Shown here: in pieces, positions 53,220 through 62,471 of the stretch
Layout: the number at the start of each line of letters is the position of its first letter
Position numbering within the stretch: the first letter of the stretch is position 1
From: Mycolicibacterium monacense
GTDB taxonomy: Bacteria; Actinomycetota; Actinomycetes; Mycobacteriales; Mycobacteriaceae
Direction: 5' to 3'
Length of the DNA stretch: 64,000 bases
Assembly: GCF_010731575.1 (NCBI RefSeq)
Contig: NZ_AP022617.1
Span: forward strand, 3,782,001-3,846,000
Program-made: the position numbers and the translations under genes
The notes under the pieces: model-generated
What the model was told of the DNA's origin: nothing
Database searches by the model: none
The model's input: only the letters and a program-made list of their open reading frames with translations

Positions 53220-54308
53220 ATGAGGCAGCGCGTAGTGCGGATCTTTCACGGCGGAGTAGTCGACCGCTATCAAAGGCGTGACGAAGAGCTAGCTGCGGAT
53301 TGTGACGTACTTTTAATTGTTCCCGACCGCTACCGAGAACTCCCTACCATGACCCATGGTAAACCTAGACAGTCGGGGCGTCTAACCGTCGCGACATGCC
53401 CCACTCGTGGCCCGCTCCGCAATCCGCTATGGAGCTACGACGTTCGAGCGCTGGCGAAACTGCTAGGCCACTTCAACCCAACGATAATCGACATTCACGA
53501 AGAGCCATATAGCCTGGCTATGGGGTCTGTTTTGTGGGCGGCACCGAAAACTACTCCGATAATATTTAGATCGAGCCAGAATGTCGAGAAGCGGTACCCT
53601 CCGCCCTTTAAGTGGATCGAAGCCCGAGCGTATATGCGCTCCTCCGCCGCGTATGTTCCGAGTCATCAGGCAAGCGATGTGTTGCGATCAAAAGGATACA
53701 ATAGAGCAATTCATATCGTCCCGAATGGTGTCGAGTTGCCTTCCGCCGATTCTGTCGGCTATGACGTTCACTCGCCGAGATCTATCGTTTTTGCCGGCAG
53801 GTACACTGAACGAAAGGGATTGCACGACCTGATCAAGGCTGCGTCAGGGCTTGAGCTGGATCTCCACTTTGCTGGTGGCGAATCGGAGTTGGTCCGCGGG
53901 AGCGGGTGGCAGGATCACGGGGTACTCCCATACCAGGCGTTGACGGAACTATATCGTCGATGCGACGCGATTTGCGTACCAAGTCGAGTCATGCCAAGGT
54001 GGTCTGAACAATTCTGTCGCAGCCTCGCTGAGGCAATGGGATATGGACTGCTCCCAATCGTCAGTACTAGCGGAGCACTGAGTGACGTTGCCGGCCGTGA
54101 TGCGATTACCTTTTCTGCTAATTCACCATCTTCGCTTCGAGCCAGCCTCGAACACTTCATTGAGATGCCTGAGCCCCTTTTGGCAGAGAAACGGCGGAAG
54201 GCGGCGGAACACGCACGCCAGTACTCATGGTCGGCTACGTCCAAGCAGCTACTTGAGATATACGAGGGTGTCTTGAAGCCGGTAGGCGCGAATAGGTTAA
54301 ATTCGTGA
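53220..54308 (+). CDS. GT4-family glycosyltransferase
   Basis: A 362-residue GT-B enzyme from ATG 53220 (GGGAGG at 53211-53216). The N-terminal half is Rossmann-like (PTIIDIHEEPYSLAMG). The C-terminal GT4 half includes IVPNGVELP, IVFAGRYTERKGLHDLIKA and the nucleotide-sugar EX7E-type region PSRVMPRWSEQFCRSLAEAMGYG, where the usual first Glu falls in WSEQFCRS. It is retaining; donor and acceptor are unknown. It converges on the minus-strand glycosyltransferase operon. Confidence 0.88.
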   Translation: MRQRVVRIFHGGVVDRYQRRDEELAADCDVLLIVPDRYRELPTMTHGKPRQSGRLTVATCPTRGPLRNPLWSYDVRALAKLLGHFNPTIIDIHEEPYSLAMGSVLWAAPKTTPIIFRSSQNVEKRYPPPFKWIEARAYMRSSAAYVPSHQASDVLRSKGYNRAIHIVPNGVELPSADSVGYDVHSPRSIVFAGRYTERKGLHDLIKAASGLELDLHFAGGESELVRGSGWQDHGVLPYQALTELYRRCDAICVPSRVMPRWSEQFCRSLAEAMGYGLLPIVSTSGALSDVAGRDAITFSANSPSSLRASLEHFIEMPEPLLAEKRRKAAEHARQYSWSATSKQLLEIYEGVLKPVGANRLNS

Positions 54309-54371
54309 CGTGCGGTCACACGTCTTTGTGGCACAACACCCGTCAGACAAATAGCGCCCACCGAATTAACT

Positions 54372-55484
54372 TTACGTCAATTCTGACAACGCGGACACGA
54401 GGCGCTCAGCGAATCGCACTTCGCTGAACTCGTCGGCGTGGCTCTCGATCGCCCGGCTGTCCCATAGATGCTTCCGACTTCGGATAAGTGCCGCGCGCAC
54501 GTGGTCTGGAGTTGGCTGATCGAAAAAAAGACCCGTCTCACCCTCGACGACGGTGTCTAGGAACCCTCCCCATCGGAGGACAACTGAAGGCTTCCCAAAA
54601 GCTGCAGCTTCGACTGGAGTCAACCCATAATCTTCGTAACTTGCGGACAGCAATGCAGTGCACCGAGCGTACAACCAGTACATTTGACGATCAGTGAGGT
54701 CTTTCAGCATGACTACGTTTGCACGGACCGATCGCCGCAAACGTCTCTCCTCGGGACCTGCCCCGACGATGACTAGAGGATAATTGAGCGATGAAACAGC
54801 CTCGACCAAAACGTCTACATTCTTATACGGCAACAATCGAGAGACGCAGAGGTAGAAACCTTCACTCGAGTCGAAGGATTTTGGGAGATCAGGCTCGTCC
54901 GGAACCACCCCGGGTCTAATCGAGTGGGGGGCTGGGAGAACTTCGGCTTCTATTCCGTAGGTCGCCTTAATACGGCGCATGACCTCGGTGGAGTTCGCGA
55001 AGTACTTCGATGCGGTAGCGGCATTTCGACGGTCCCAGCGCTCGAGAAACGGGCGCAGGCCCTCAACTGCGATACGCCGGGGGGTGTATGCGCGCGTGCC
55101 GAAGTACGCGTCGGTCTGGTACAGCCAGCGGGCTGGCGAATGGCAATACACGATCTTTGCCCCGGGTACCCTGTAGCCGTGCGCCCAGCCGCTCGTGCTC
55201 ACAATCAGGCTCTCGGCGTCGACGCGCGTCGAGCTAACTGCAGCCGCCAGGAGCGGCAGCGCCGCCCTGTGCGATCGCCGGAAAATTGCGAATCGGTTCA
55301 GCCAACTGGCCCGGATATCTCGTTGCTGGAATTCAGGGTACGTCGAGTTTGGATCATAGAGAGTCGTGTAGATGGATGCTCGGGGGAACGTTCGTGCCAT
55401 GGCAAGAACAACCCGCTCGGCTCCTCCGCGCTGAGTTAGGTAGTCATGGGCAATTGCGACATCTGGTACAGACACACAGCCCAC
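54372..55484 (-). CDS. GT4-family glycosyltransferase
   Basis: A 370-residue GT4 enzyme from GTG 55484 (GGAG 5 nt upstream). It starts with DVAIAHDYLTQRGGAERVVL, a pattern common in mannosyl- and rhamnosyltransferases of exopolysaccharide clusters. Then YCHSPARWLYQ, FYLCVSRLLPYKNVDVLVEA, LVIVGAGPEERRL and ASYEDYGLTPVEAAAFGKP (EX7E region). Last gene of the minus-strand run that begins off the right edge. Confidence 0.9.
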   Translation of the reverse strand: MGCVSVPDVAIAHDYLTQRGGAERVVLAMARTFPRASIYTTLYDPNSTYPEFQQRDIRASWLNRFAIFRRSHRAALPLLAAAVSSTRVDAESLIVSTSGWAHGYRVPGAKIVYCHSPARWLYQTDAYFGTRAYTPRRIAVEGLRPFLERWDRRNAATASKYFANSTEVMRRIKATYGIEAEVLPAPHSIRPGVVPDEPDLPKSFDSSEGFYLCVSRLLPYKNVDVLVEAVSSLNYPLVIVGAGPEERRLRRSVRANVVMLKDLTDRQMYWLYARCTALLSASYEDYGLTPVEAAAFGKPSVVLRWGGFLDTVVEGETGLFFDQPTPDHVRAALIRSRKHLWDSRAIESHADEFSEVRFAERLVSALSELT

Positions 55485-55654
55485 AATAGCTCCGATAGAA
55501 GTCGGCGGGAATCTATGTGTGTACCGGACGCAGGCGTCGCAGCCGCCACGTAATGCACGCAGGCGTAAGCGACGACTTGTTGAGTAAACGGGGCAGCACG
55601 ATTACGCGAGTATTAAGCGCGGATCCACTGTGCTGCGAGCCTTAAACAGGGCAA

Positions 55655-56626
55655 TCAGCTACGCCGCCTTGTCTCATAGCGGCTCAACGCCCGTTCGATT
55701 ATCGCAGCGGTGTGGGTGCGAGATGCAATGGCGTCGTCGGGTCGCGGCGCTCTATACTCAGCACCCTGTCCAGAAGATATTCTGGACAGGAAATTCGACA
55801 AGTAATCCGCACTCTCAGCAACAGATGCATCGATGGGAACCCCCGCCCGGGCTGCGAGCAGCTCCCCGTAGGGAGGTATGTTGCTCGCGATGGTGGGAAT
55901 GCCCGAAGCGAGCGCCGTGTACAGGGGTAGACCGAGCCCCTCGTATGCCGAGAAAGACACAAACCCCGAACAGCATTCGAAAAGCGCAGCGAGGACCTCA
56001 TCGCTGACCGCAGACCGAATCTCAGTCCTTGGGGGCAATCTCTCTGGGGTGAAGTTGCTAACTAATACCAGCTTCCAGTCGGGGTGCTGTGGGCCGGTAC
56101 GCTCCCACGTATCTAAGAGATATGCCAGCCGCTTGTTTGGGCGGTTAGCTGCAACTGAAAGTAGAAACTTGTCATGTGCCGGACGGCTGTGCACAGGATT
56201 TATGGCCCCCAGATGGAGCGGCACCGGGTTCACCCGGGGAAAATGCCTTTTGATGGAGCTCGCCGTGAAATCACTAACCGCAAACACCGCGTGTGCCCGG
56301 GAAACGGCTGTCCTCTCCCTTAAGAGCAACTTTGGATATTCCTGCGGTCGGTCGAGGCTGCCCAGGTCATGTACCACCACCGCGAGTCTGCGTGCGTTCG
56401 CAGGCAACGGGGCGAGACGGGGGACGAATACCCAGTCGAATCGCATTGCGGTGCTGCACTTGAGGGTTTCGAGTTGGCGAAGCAGCCCACGTTGAACGGA
56501 CCGCTTAGCTAGTACAGAGACCTCTAGTTCCGTGCACGATGAGAGAGCATCATAGAGAAACCGCGTCACCTCACCCACACCGGACCGATCGTCCATGCCT
56601 CGGCCATCGAACAGTACTTTCAACAC
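55655..56626 (-). CDS. GT4-family glycosyltransferase
   Basis: A 323-residue GT4 protein: KVLFDGRGMDDRSGVGEVTR at the N-terminus, VVHDLGSLDRPQEYP, FLLSVAANRPNKRLAYLLDT, and FVSFSAYEGLGLPLYTALAS (EX7E region, AYEGLGLP). The start is uncertain: GTG 56626 touches the GGAGGT site, and the next codon, TTG 56623, is slightly better placed. It lies 35 bp from the polymerase gene in the same direction. Confidence 0.88.
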   Translation of the reverse strand: MLKVLFDGRGMDDRSGVGEVTRFLYDALSSCTELEVSVLAKRSVQRGLLRQLETLKCSTAMRFDWVFVPRLAPLPANARRLAVVVHDLGSLDRPQEYPKLLLRERTAVSRAHAVFAVSDFTASSIKRHFPRVNPVPLHLGAINPVHSRPAHDKFLLSVAANRPNKRLAYLLDTWERTGPQHPDWKLVLVSNFTPERLPPRTEIRSAVSDEVLAALFECCSGFVSFSAYEGLGLPLYTALASGIPTIASNIPPYGELLAARAGVPIDASVAESADYLSNFLSRISSGQGAEYRAPRPDDAIASRTHTAAIIERALSRYETRRRS

Positions 56627-56661
56627 ACCTCCGCCGGTCTGGCAACGGACACGCAGGAATA

Positions 56662-58098
56662 TTATTGGCGACGAAGCCCTGGGCCGCCCTTTACTTGGGC
56701 CGCGGAACCTACAGTATCTCGACTTAGATATTTAGATCGCGGCGGATTACTCGAAGTGGCTGCAAGTAGTCCAATTAGAAACAGCCCACTTCCGGTGGTC
56801 AAGATCGGTACCGTAATTGAAGCAGTCAGAACGTATGTACACACAACTATCCGCGTATGTGCCCGCCGCCGGTCTTGAGCGGAAGCTATGAAGCCTAGTA
56901 TCGCGATTCCATATAGGGTTAAGCCGACGATGCCCGCTTTCCAGTAAACCATCCAGTATGAGCTATGGATGTCATTCTTCATCACGATGCGGCCATTATC
57001 AAGAAATACGATCTCGGTGCCGAGTCCGTCGCCGAAGATGCTTCGCGCCCCGATACGGTCTGTCACAGCGCTGGTCTCGGATTCGCGATAGGCGATAGAT
57101 TCTGATCCAAGTCGTGACGATTCAAAGCGTGAAAACAGATTCGGCGTCAGCACAGCCAATAACGCGGCGCCGAGAAAAATGACAGCGAAGGTCCGAAATC
57201 CGGCACGGTAGTATCCAGTTGGCTGCACCCGAGTTTCGAGCGGACGAACGCGTGATCTCCGCACCAGATGCCTGAGCGCCAGGCCAATGGCGCAGGCCCC
57301 CGCGGTAGCGATGATTAGCGTGAAGGTACCGCTAACCATCAGCCCACCCACCAATAGAATAAGCTTAAATGTCGAGGGCGAAGGCATCAAGCCGCAACAG
57401 ACAAGTGCGATCAGTATCCCAAAAACCCAATCCAGAGCAACTCGGCTCAAAGGCGTAGCCCCGTCAAGCAGAAAAAATGCGTTATGGACGGGCTGGTCTA
57501 CTAGCGTAACCACATACGCGAAGCCTAACAACGCAAATAGCGCTTGACTATAAACAGCTGCATTGAATACGCGCCAGATATATTGGGGTGGCAGTCGTGA
57601 ACCTATGATCGTCCCCGCCATCACCGGCACTGCTAGTAGTATCTCGCTCGAGCCGGCATAGACCGATCTTCCAGCAAGCATGGTCTGCAGGTAGGCAAAT
57701 GCGAGTAATAGGGCGAGCGGAAGCACGACTTTCCAGTTGATAGATCGTCGCTTTATGAGCGCAAGCGCTGCGCCGGCCGCGCCGATCAGAATAAGATCGC
57801 GTTGGCTAACATTGAATCCCAATACACTGATCGGCGCACCAAGCTCTCTATACCAAAGGGCGGTAAGGACGAGGATACCCACCAAAACGGCGGGATTAAC
57901 CATCACGAGAACCGCCGCCACCGCCAATCCAACTGGGATGACGACGGGAACCTGCGCCGCAAAGAGTAGATAGAACGAGGCGAGAAGATATGCCCCGCAG
58001 ACCACCACAGCCACGCCGATTCGTGTTTGACCAGCGGATGTGTTCGAAGGTGGCTGTATTTCCGCCCGGCTCGGTTCTAGGCTGGCAATTGCACTCAA
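56662..58098 (-). CDS. wzy: O-antigen polymerase/ligase-like membrane protein (Wzy-like)
   Basis: A 478-residue protein with about 12 hydrophobic segments, from TTG 58098 (start weakly supported). A large polar loop near residues 330-385 carries the Wzy_C/WaaL-type pattern: ARSIFGDGLGTEIVFLDNG, then NDIHSSYWMVYWKAGIVGL. Such proteins join lipid-linked repeat units into a chain outside the membrane. Its place between glycosyltransferase genes and a GT26 gene fits a polymerase. Sequence families here are very diverse, so ligase function cannot be excluded. Confidence 0.8.
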   Translation of the reverse strand: MSAIASLEPSRAEIQPPSNTSAGQTRIGVAVVVCGAYLLASFYLLFAAQVPVVIPVGLAVAAVLVMVNPAVLVGILVLTALWYRELGAPISVLGFNVSQRDLILIGAAGAALALIKRRSINWKVVLPLALLLAFAYLQTMLAGRSVYAGSSEILLAVPVMAGTIIGSRLPPQYIWRVFNAAVYSQALFALLGFAYVVTLVDQPVHNAFFLLDGATPLSRVALDWVFGILIALVCCGLMPSPSTFKLILLVGGLMVSGTFTLIIATAGACAIGLALRHLVRRSRVRPLETRVQPTGYYRAGFRTFAVIFLGAALLAVLTPNLFSRFESSRLGSESIAYRESETSAVTDRIGARSIFGDGLGTEIVFLDNGRIVMKNDIHSSYWMVYWKAGIVGLTLYGIAILGFIASAQDRRRAHTRIVVCTYVLTASITVPILTTGSGLFLIGLLAATSSNPPRSKYLSRDTVGSAAQVKGGPGLRRQ

Positions 58099-58351
58099 CT
58101 GTCACATCCCTGTTACTACAGCCATTGCGGATCCTTCATTGTAGTAGTCTGGGAATTCGCGTGCCGACGATCGCTTGGGACCTAAGTACAACGCTTCGCA
58201 ACGGGGTGGTCTCGCCGGCAAGGTGGTTCGACAGCGAGGTCAGATCGGCCGGTCTTGATCTTAATCTCTGTGTCGATGACTGAATTTGGCGTGTTAAACA
58301 ATACCTGTTAGGTCCAGAGATTTCATTACGAGTCAACGCGCCTCCAAGTAA

Positions 58352-59119
58352 CTAGCCACGCTGTAGACGGCGTTGTACTGCAGATATGGGTCGATGGCTG
58401 CGCTTCCGCATCTCGAGAACCCAGCGCGCCCATGCCAAACGGACAAAGATCTTCACCTCGATAGTTAGCGCCTGTACCACTCTCCGGCGGAGGTGTGGTT
58501 GTAACACGGCACGGTATAAGAACTCGATTCGCAACCGTACTACCCAGTCCGGGGGTCTAGGCACCGTGCCCGCGAGCGTCTCAATCGCGCCTCCGATTCC
58601 AACAGCCACGCAAGCAGGGTCCAATTTTAGTAGTTCGGACCCGACGATCTCTTGTACAGGACTCCCAAGAGCGATGAGGTAGACCAGTCCACTCGGACCC
58701 AAGTGCTCCCGCTGCGATGCCCAAATCGCCTCTGCTTTAGTTGCGGCAAGACTGGCCGTAAAACGTCCGCCGTACCCTTTCCAGCCATAGCGCTGAAGCA
58801 ATCTGTTCCGTGCCTCATCGGAAGCTCCCACGACCACGATTGTCTTTTCTGGCCAGAGAGTGCCTTGTGCTACGCGTTCCACTAGTTCTCGGCCTGTAAT
58901 CCGGTGCTGACGAATTCCCTTCAGGGCCAGAAGCAGAATAATTCCATTACCGTCAGGCAGTATCAGTTTGGCCGACTCAAGCGCCTCTCGGTACCCTTCA
59001 TTACCCTCGGCAACCCATAGTTGCCATGGCGCTACGGTACAGATAGAGCCGGCGCCCAACTGCTCCACGTCGCTCCAGGTGGCAAGGTCCACAAAGCCCG
59101 AACCCAATGCTACTCGCAC
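58352..59119 (-). CDS. WecG/TagA/CpsF-family glycosyltransferase (GT26)
   Basis: A 255-residue GT26 enzyme. I place the start at GTG 59119, directly after the upstream stop (TAA-C-GTG), rather than at ATG 59176, which would overlap the upstream gene by 56 bp. Motifs: ICTVAPWQLWVAE, AKLILPDGNGIILLL, GRELVERVAQ, and VGIGGAIETLAGTVPRPPDW then RIEFLYRAVLQP. It transfers ManNAcA-, ManNAc- or glucose-type sugar to a polyprenyl-pyrophosphate-linked first sugar, so it probably adds the second sugar of the repeat unit. The 253 bp after it look non-coding. Confidence 0.9.
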   Translation of the reverse strand: MRVALGSGFVDLATWSDVEQLGAGSICTVAPWQLWVAEGNEGYREALESAKLILPDGNGIILLLALKGIRQHRITGRELVERVAQGTLWPEKTIVVVGASDEARNRLLQRYGWKGYGGRFTASLAATKAEAIWASQREHLGPSGLVYLIALGSPVQEIVGSELLKLDPACVAVGIGGAIETLAGTVPRPPDWVVRLRIEFLYRAVLQPHLRRRVVQALTIEVKIFVRLAWARWVLEMRKRSHRPISAVQRRLQRG

Positions 59120-59120
59120 G

Positions 59121-59951
59121 TTAGTCGGCTCTTTTGATATCAAGACTGGCTTTTTTACGCATCGCAGACCATCCACCAGTCAACAGCCTCCCAATAGTTG
59201 CTGCTCTAATCCTGGTTATCAATCTCATAAAATAGTACTCAGTCAAAGAAAAGTGCTTCAGGTAATATAGCCGCTTGCTTTTCTCGCGCTCGATGTTTCT
59301 GTCGAGCGATTGGTTACTTGAGCCCACCCCAGCCGCGTGATATACCTTGATATTTCTTGCCACTGCTATTCGTGCCCCGTTGTCCAGTAGGCGCTTCTGA
59401 AGGTCGTTCTCCTCACAATACATAAAGAATCGTTCATCGAACCCTCCTATAGCGATTAACGAGCTTCGCCGAACAAAGATGCAACACCCGGAGACGCTAG
59501 CCGCGGAAGTCAGATACTGGATGCCGTCTATCGATTCACCGACACGGTAACGTCTCGTACGCCACGGTGGACCCATCGCTCTTGAGAAAGAATCGTCTTC
59601 CGAGACGAAAGGCGCGATGACGTCTACTCCGCCGACACGCGAAGCCAACTCAACAAGTTCGATAGCCTGAGTAGACGTCATTTCAACATCTGGATTCACG
59701 AATCCTACCCACTCAGTATTGACGCTCTTCCATCCAAGGTTGCAGCCGGCGCCGAAACCGTTATTCTCCGACTGGATTATTGTCGGCCGAATTGTCCATC
59801 TTTCGACTTCTGGAAGTTTGTCGCTCGCGTTGTCTACCAGCACGAACCGAATCGATTCTGGATCGTATCCCACGGAAAAATTGAGTTCATACGTCGGCAG
59901 CACAGTGTCACTGTTGTGCAGTACCGTTACAATCGACACCATCGGCTTCAT
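59121..59951 (-). CDS. GT2-family glycosyltransferase (rhamnosyltransferase-like)
   Basis: A 276-residue GT-A enzyme: SIVTVLHNSDTVLPTYELNF, VLVDNASDKLPEV, NNGFGAGCNLGWKS, GFVNPDVEMTS (the DxD-like metal site is NPDVE), CCIFVRRSSLIAIGGFDERF and MYCEENDLQKRLLDNG (ED catalytic pair). This layout matches dTDP-rhamnosyltransferases related to GlfT1/WbbL, which suits the rml genes in the same island. Neighbour spacing: 9 bp after the next GT2, 1 bp before the GT26 gene. Confidence 0.9.
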   Translation of the reverse strand: MKPMVSIVTVLHNSDTVLPTYELNFSVGYDPESIRFVLVDNASDKLPEVERWTIRPTIIQSENNGFGAGCNLGWKSVNTEWVGFVNPDVEMTSTQAIELVELASRVGGVDVIAPFVSEDDSFSRAMGPPWRTRRYRVGESIDGIQYLTSAASVSGCCIFVRRSSLIAIGGFDERFFMYCEENDLQKRLLDNGARIAVARNIKVYHAAGVGSSNQSLDRNIEREKSKRLYYLKHFSLTEYYFMRLITRIRAATIGRLLTGGWSAMRKKASLDIKRAD

Positions 59952-59960
59952 ATCGGCTGC

Positions 59961-60815
59961 CTAGTTTGGGACATCGTTACTACTCCGAAGATGTCGGAAG
60001 GGTGATCTTCGAACGACGCCACGCACTTGCGGACTATGTCGGATCATCGAAGCGACCTCGCCAAGGCAGCCGACCGCCCCCGCCGCTGCGCCGACGGCAC
60101 CGTGATGCCGGTGCGCATATCGCATCCGGGATTCGAGGTTGAATTTGTGCATCGCCGGTGACCTACCGTGGCTCCCACCGACTCGGTGCTGCACTGACAC
60201 TCCCGCGTCGATCCATGCCGCCCCGGGCGGTAGTCGGTGACAGATGTCTACATCCTCCCAGAAGAGGAAGAAATCTTCATCGAAGCCGCCGACCGCTTCA
60301 AATGCCGAACGCCGCCAAACCATGAATGCTCCGCTTATCCAGCCCACCGGTATTAAGCTCGACGTTTCTGGCGGAATATCTATCCTGAGCGGCCGCCTCA
60401 GTGCAATATCGAAAAGACTAGGCAGACGGTTCGCATCGCTGACACGGTCACCGTTCTCGTCGAATAGCCTGGGCCCTATCACCTGAGCTGATTCGTTACG
60501 AGCCAGCGAGTCAATTAGTGATTCCAAATCCTGAACCGCGAACGAGACATCGGGGTTTACTATTGCCAGGTATTCGGATCGGGCTGAGCTCGCCAGGGAA
60601 TTTATTCCCGATCCGAATCCTATATTCTCGCCAAAGCAGATGTGAATTCGTCCACTATCGTTAGCAGCGGCTAGTTCTTGCAATTCCATGCGAGTCCCGC
60701 CATTGTCGCGGAAGTATATGTTCCAGGTGGGCGGAAAACTCTCCGTGAACCGTTTCCAGAATTTGTCGATATCGTGCCCGCTGTTGTAAGTCAGCACTAA
60801 CACGTCTACAGCCAT
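59961..60815 (-). CDS. GT2-family glycosyltransferase (rhamnosyltransferase-like)
   Basis: A 284-residue GT2 enzyme from ATG 60815 (MAVDVLVLTYNSGHD). Motifs: NIYFRDNGGTRMEL, GENIGFGSGINSLA, LAIVNPDVSF, VGWISGAFMVWRRSAFEAVG and DEDFFLFWEDVDICHRLPPG (ED pair), HRVGGSHGRS. It is a clear relative of the following gene, probably from an old duplication. Likely adds rhamnose or a similar deoxysugar to the lipid-linked repeat unit in the cytoplasm. Confidence 0.9.
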   Translation of the reverse strand: MAVDVLVLTYNSGHDIDKFWKRFTESFPPTWNIYFRDNGGTRMELQELAAANDSGRIHICFGENIGFGSGINSLASSARSEYLAIVNPDVSFAVQDLESLIDSLARNESAQVIGPRLFDENGDRVSDANRLPSLFDIALRRPLRIDIPPETSSLIPVGWISGAFMVWRRSAFEAVGGFDEDFFLFWEDVDICHRLPPGAAWIDAGVSVQHRVGGSHGRSPAMHKFNLESRMRYAHRHHGAVGAAAGAVGCLGEVASMIRHSPQVRGVVRRSPFRHLRSSNDVPN

Positions 60816-60901
60816 CAGCGTCCACATCTCCAGCTGGCAGGTTTTGATCCCGATTTATCACATACACGGGCTGAGGGTCGCCTTTATAGAATGCGTATCT
60901 G

Positions 60902-62290
60902 TCATAGCTTTCTTGACGAATCTTGCTTTTCGGTCCCTTCCCCATAATAACCGTATTGGTAGCTATACGCGGAGCTGCCTCGTACCGGCATCATCGTAAA
61001 GACCGCTCCAAGTATGGGTGCGCCAACATTACGAAGGCTTTGGACTGCGTGCCTTAGTTGATCCCGCTTTGTCTGGCCGTACTTGGCGATCACGAGCGCG
61101 CCGTCTGCCTCGGCTGCCACTATGGCTGCATCTGTTACGGCGAGGAGTGGTGTCGAGTCAACTATGACGTAGTCGAATCTGGCACGTAGGTCGCCAATCA
61201 ATTTCTTGGCCGCCTTGGACCCGAGGAGTTCGCTTGGGTTAGGCGGTACTGGGCCAGACGCCAAGATCGAGAGTCCGGGAGTGCTCGAGTCTTGTAGTGC
61301 CTCGTCCAACGACGCGGAGCCGGCGAGCACTGTGCTGAAGCCGACGGATCCCACCAATCCGAGGTACTTGTGAAGCATCGGGCGCCGCATGTCGGCGTCG
61401 ACGAGAAGCACCTTGTGTTGCGCCTCCGCGAGCACTAACGCGAGATTTATCGCCGTCGTTGACTTCCCTTCGTGCGGCACTGAGCTAGTAACGACGATAA
61501 CGCGAGGGGGATTATCTACTGCTAGGAATTGTAAATTCGTACGGAGTTTACGAAACGACTCTGCGATTCCACTGTTGTCCTTCTCAAAGTCGATCGCAGG
61601 TTGTCTCCGTCGTTGCTTGTCCAGAGGTACCGTGCCCACTATCCCGGTTCCTGACAACTCCTCAAGGGTTTCACGACTCTTGATGGTGTTATCCATAACG
61701 TCGAGAACAATAGCGATGCCGATTCCGAGAAGGAGTCCGAGAGCAAGGCCGCCGACGATGTTACGAAGCTTACGGGGTACCACTGGCTCTTCTGGAATTG
61801 ACGCCTTCTGTTCGACAACGACGCGGGCGTCGGGTTGCGACCTTCCCTCGGGAGTCTCCAGCGAGCGCACCATTGAGACGAACTCGTCAGACAGTGTGTT
61901 CGCGATGTCGCGCGCTCGAACCGGGGACTCGTCTAAGACGGTAACTGATATCAGCACTGTGTCAGGTACTGCGGTCGCTTTTACACGCTTCTGTAGCGAT
62001 TCCGGATCGACTTGTAGTCCGAGCTTATCAATGGTCCGTTGAAGCACGGTTTCACCGTTGAGAAGCTCGGCATACGAAACGACTCGCTCCTGAGAAAATC
62101 GGTTGCCTTGATAGATTTCCGTCGCTGAGGTACCCGCTGTGGTTGAGACGAACAATCGAGTAGAGGCTTGGTAAAGGGGAGTTGTCAACATCGTCACTGC
62201 AACGGCCGCTAGAACGCCGATCACCGTTGCAACGCTGACGACAATCCATCTGGCCCTCAGAGACTTCACAAAGTCTTGGAAATTCAACAT
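60902..62290 (-). CDS. polysaccharide co-polymerase / BY-kinase (Wzz-Wzc-like)
   Basis: A 462-residue protein (AAAGGG before ATG 62290). Residues 1-200 form the Wzz domain: TM1 near 14-36, an external domain, and a Pro-containing TM2 (VPRKLRNIVGGLALGLLLGI). The cytoplasmic BY-kinase half has Walker A SSVPHEGKSTTA, A' LLVDADMRRP, Walker B YVIVDSTPLL and the C-terminal tyrosine cluster YSYQYGYY, the expected autophosphorylation site. Kinase and Wzz in one chain is the Gram-negative-like fused form. It sets chain length and is opposed by the phosphatase at 50711. Confidence 0.92.
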   Translation of the reverse strand: MLNFQDFVKSLRARWIVVSVATVIGVLAAVAVTMLTTPLYQASTRLFVSTTAGTSATEIYQGNRFSQERVVSYAELLNGETVLQRTIDKLGLQVDPESLQKRVKATAVPDTVLISVTVLDESPVRARDIANTLSDEFVSMVRSLETPEGRSQPDARVVVEQKASIPEEPVVPRKLRNIVGGLALGLLLGIGIAIVLDVMDNTIKSRETLEELSGTGIVGTVPLDKQRRRQPAIDFEKDNSGIAESFRKLRTNLQFLAVDNPPRVIVVTSSVPHEGKSTTAINLALVLAEAQHKVLLVDADMRRPMLHKYLGLVGSVGFSTVLAGSASLDEALQDSSTPGLSILASGPVPPNPSELLGSKAAKKLIGDLRARFDYVIVDSTPLLAVTDAAIVAAEADGALVIAKYGQTKRDQLRHAVQSLRNVGAPILGAVFTMMPVRGSSAYSYQYGYYGEGTEKQDSSRKL

Positions 62291-62471
62291 GGCCCTTTCG
62301 TAAACTCAGCCCGCATCGAGGCAGCAAACGGTGCCGCTTGCGTAACGTTGCCGGAGGCGTCCCCCATGCCGGCTGTCGGTTTCTGGGGCTGCGTGCGAGC
62401 ATCTCGACGTATCGGAGGATCCGTCTGGGCGTCTATCGAGATGGCGCTGCACATAAATCGCTACCGCAGGC

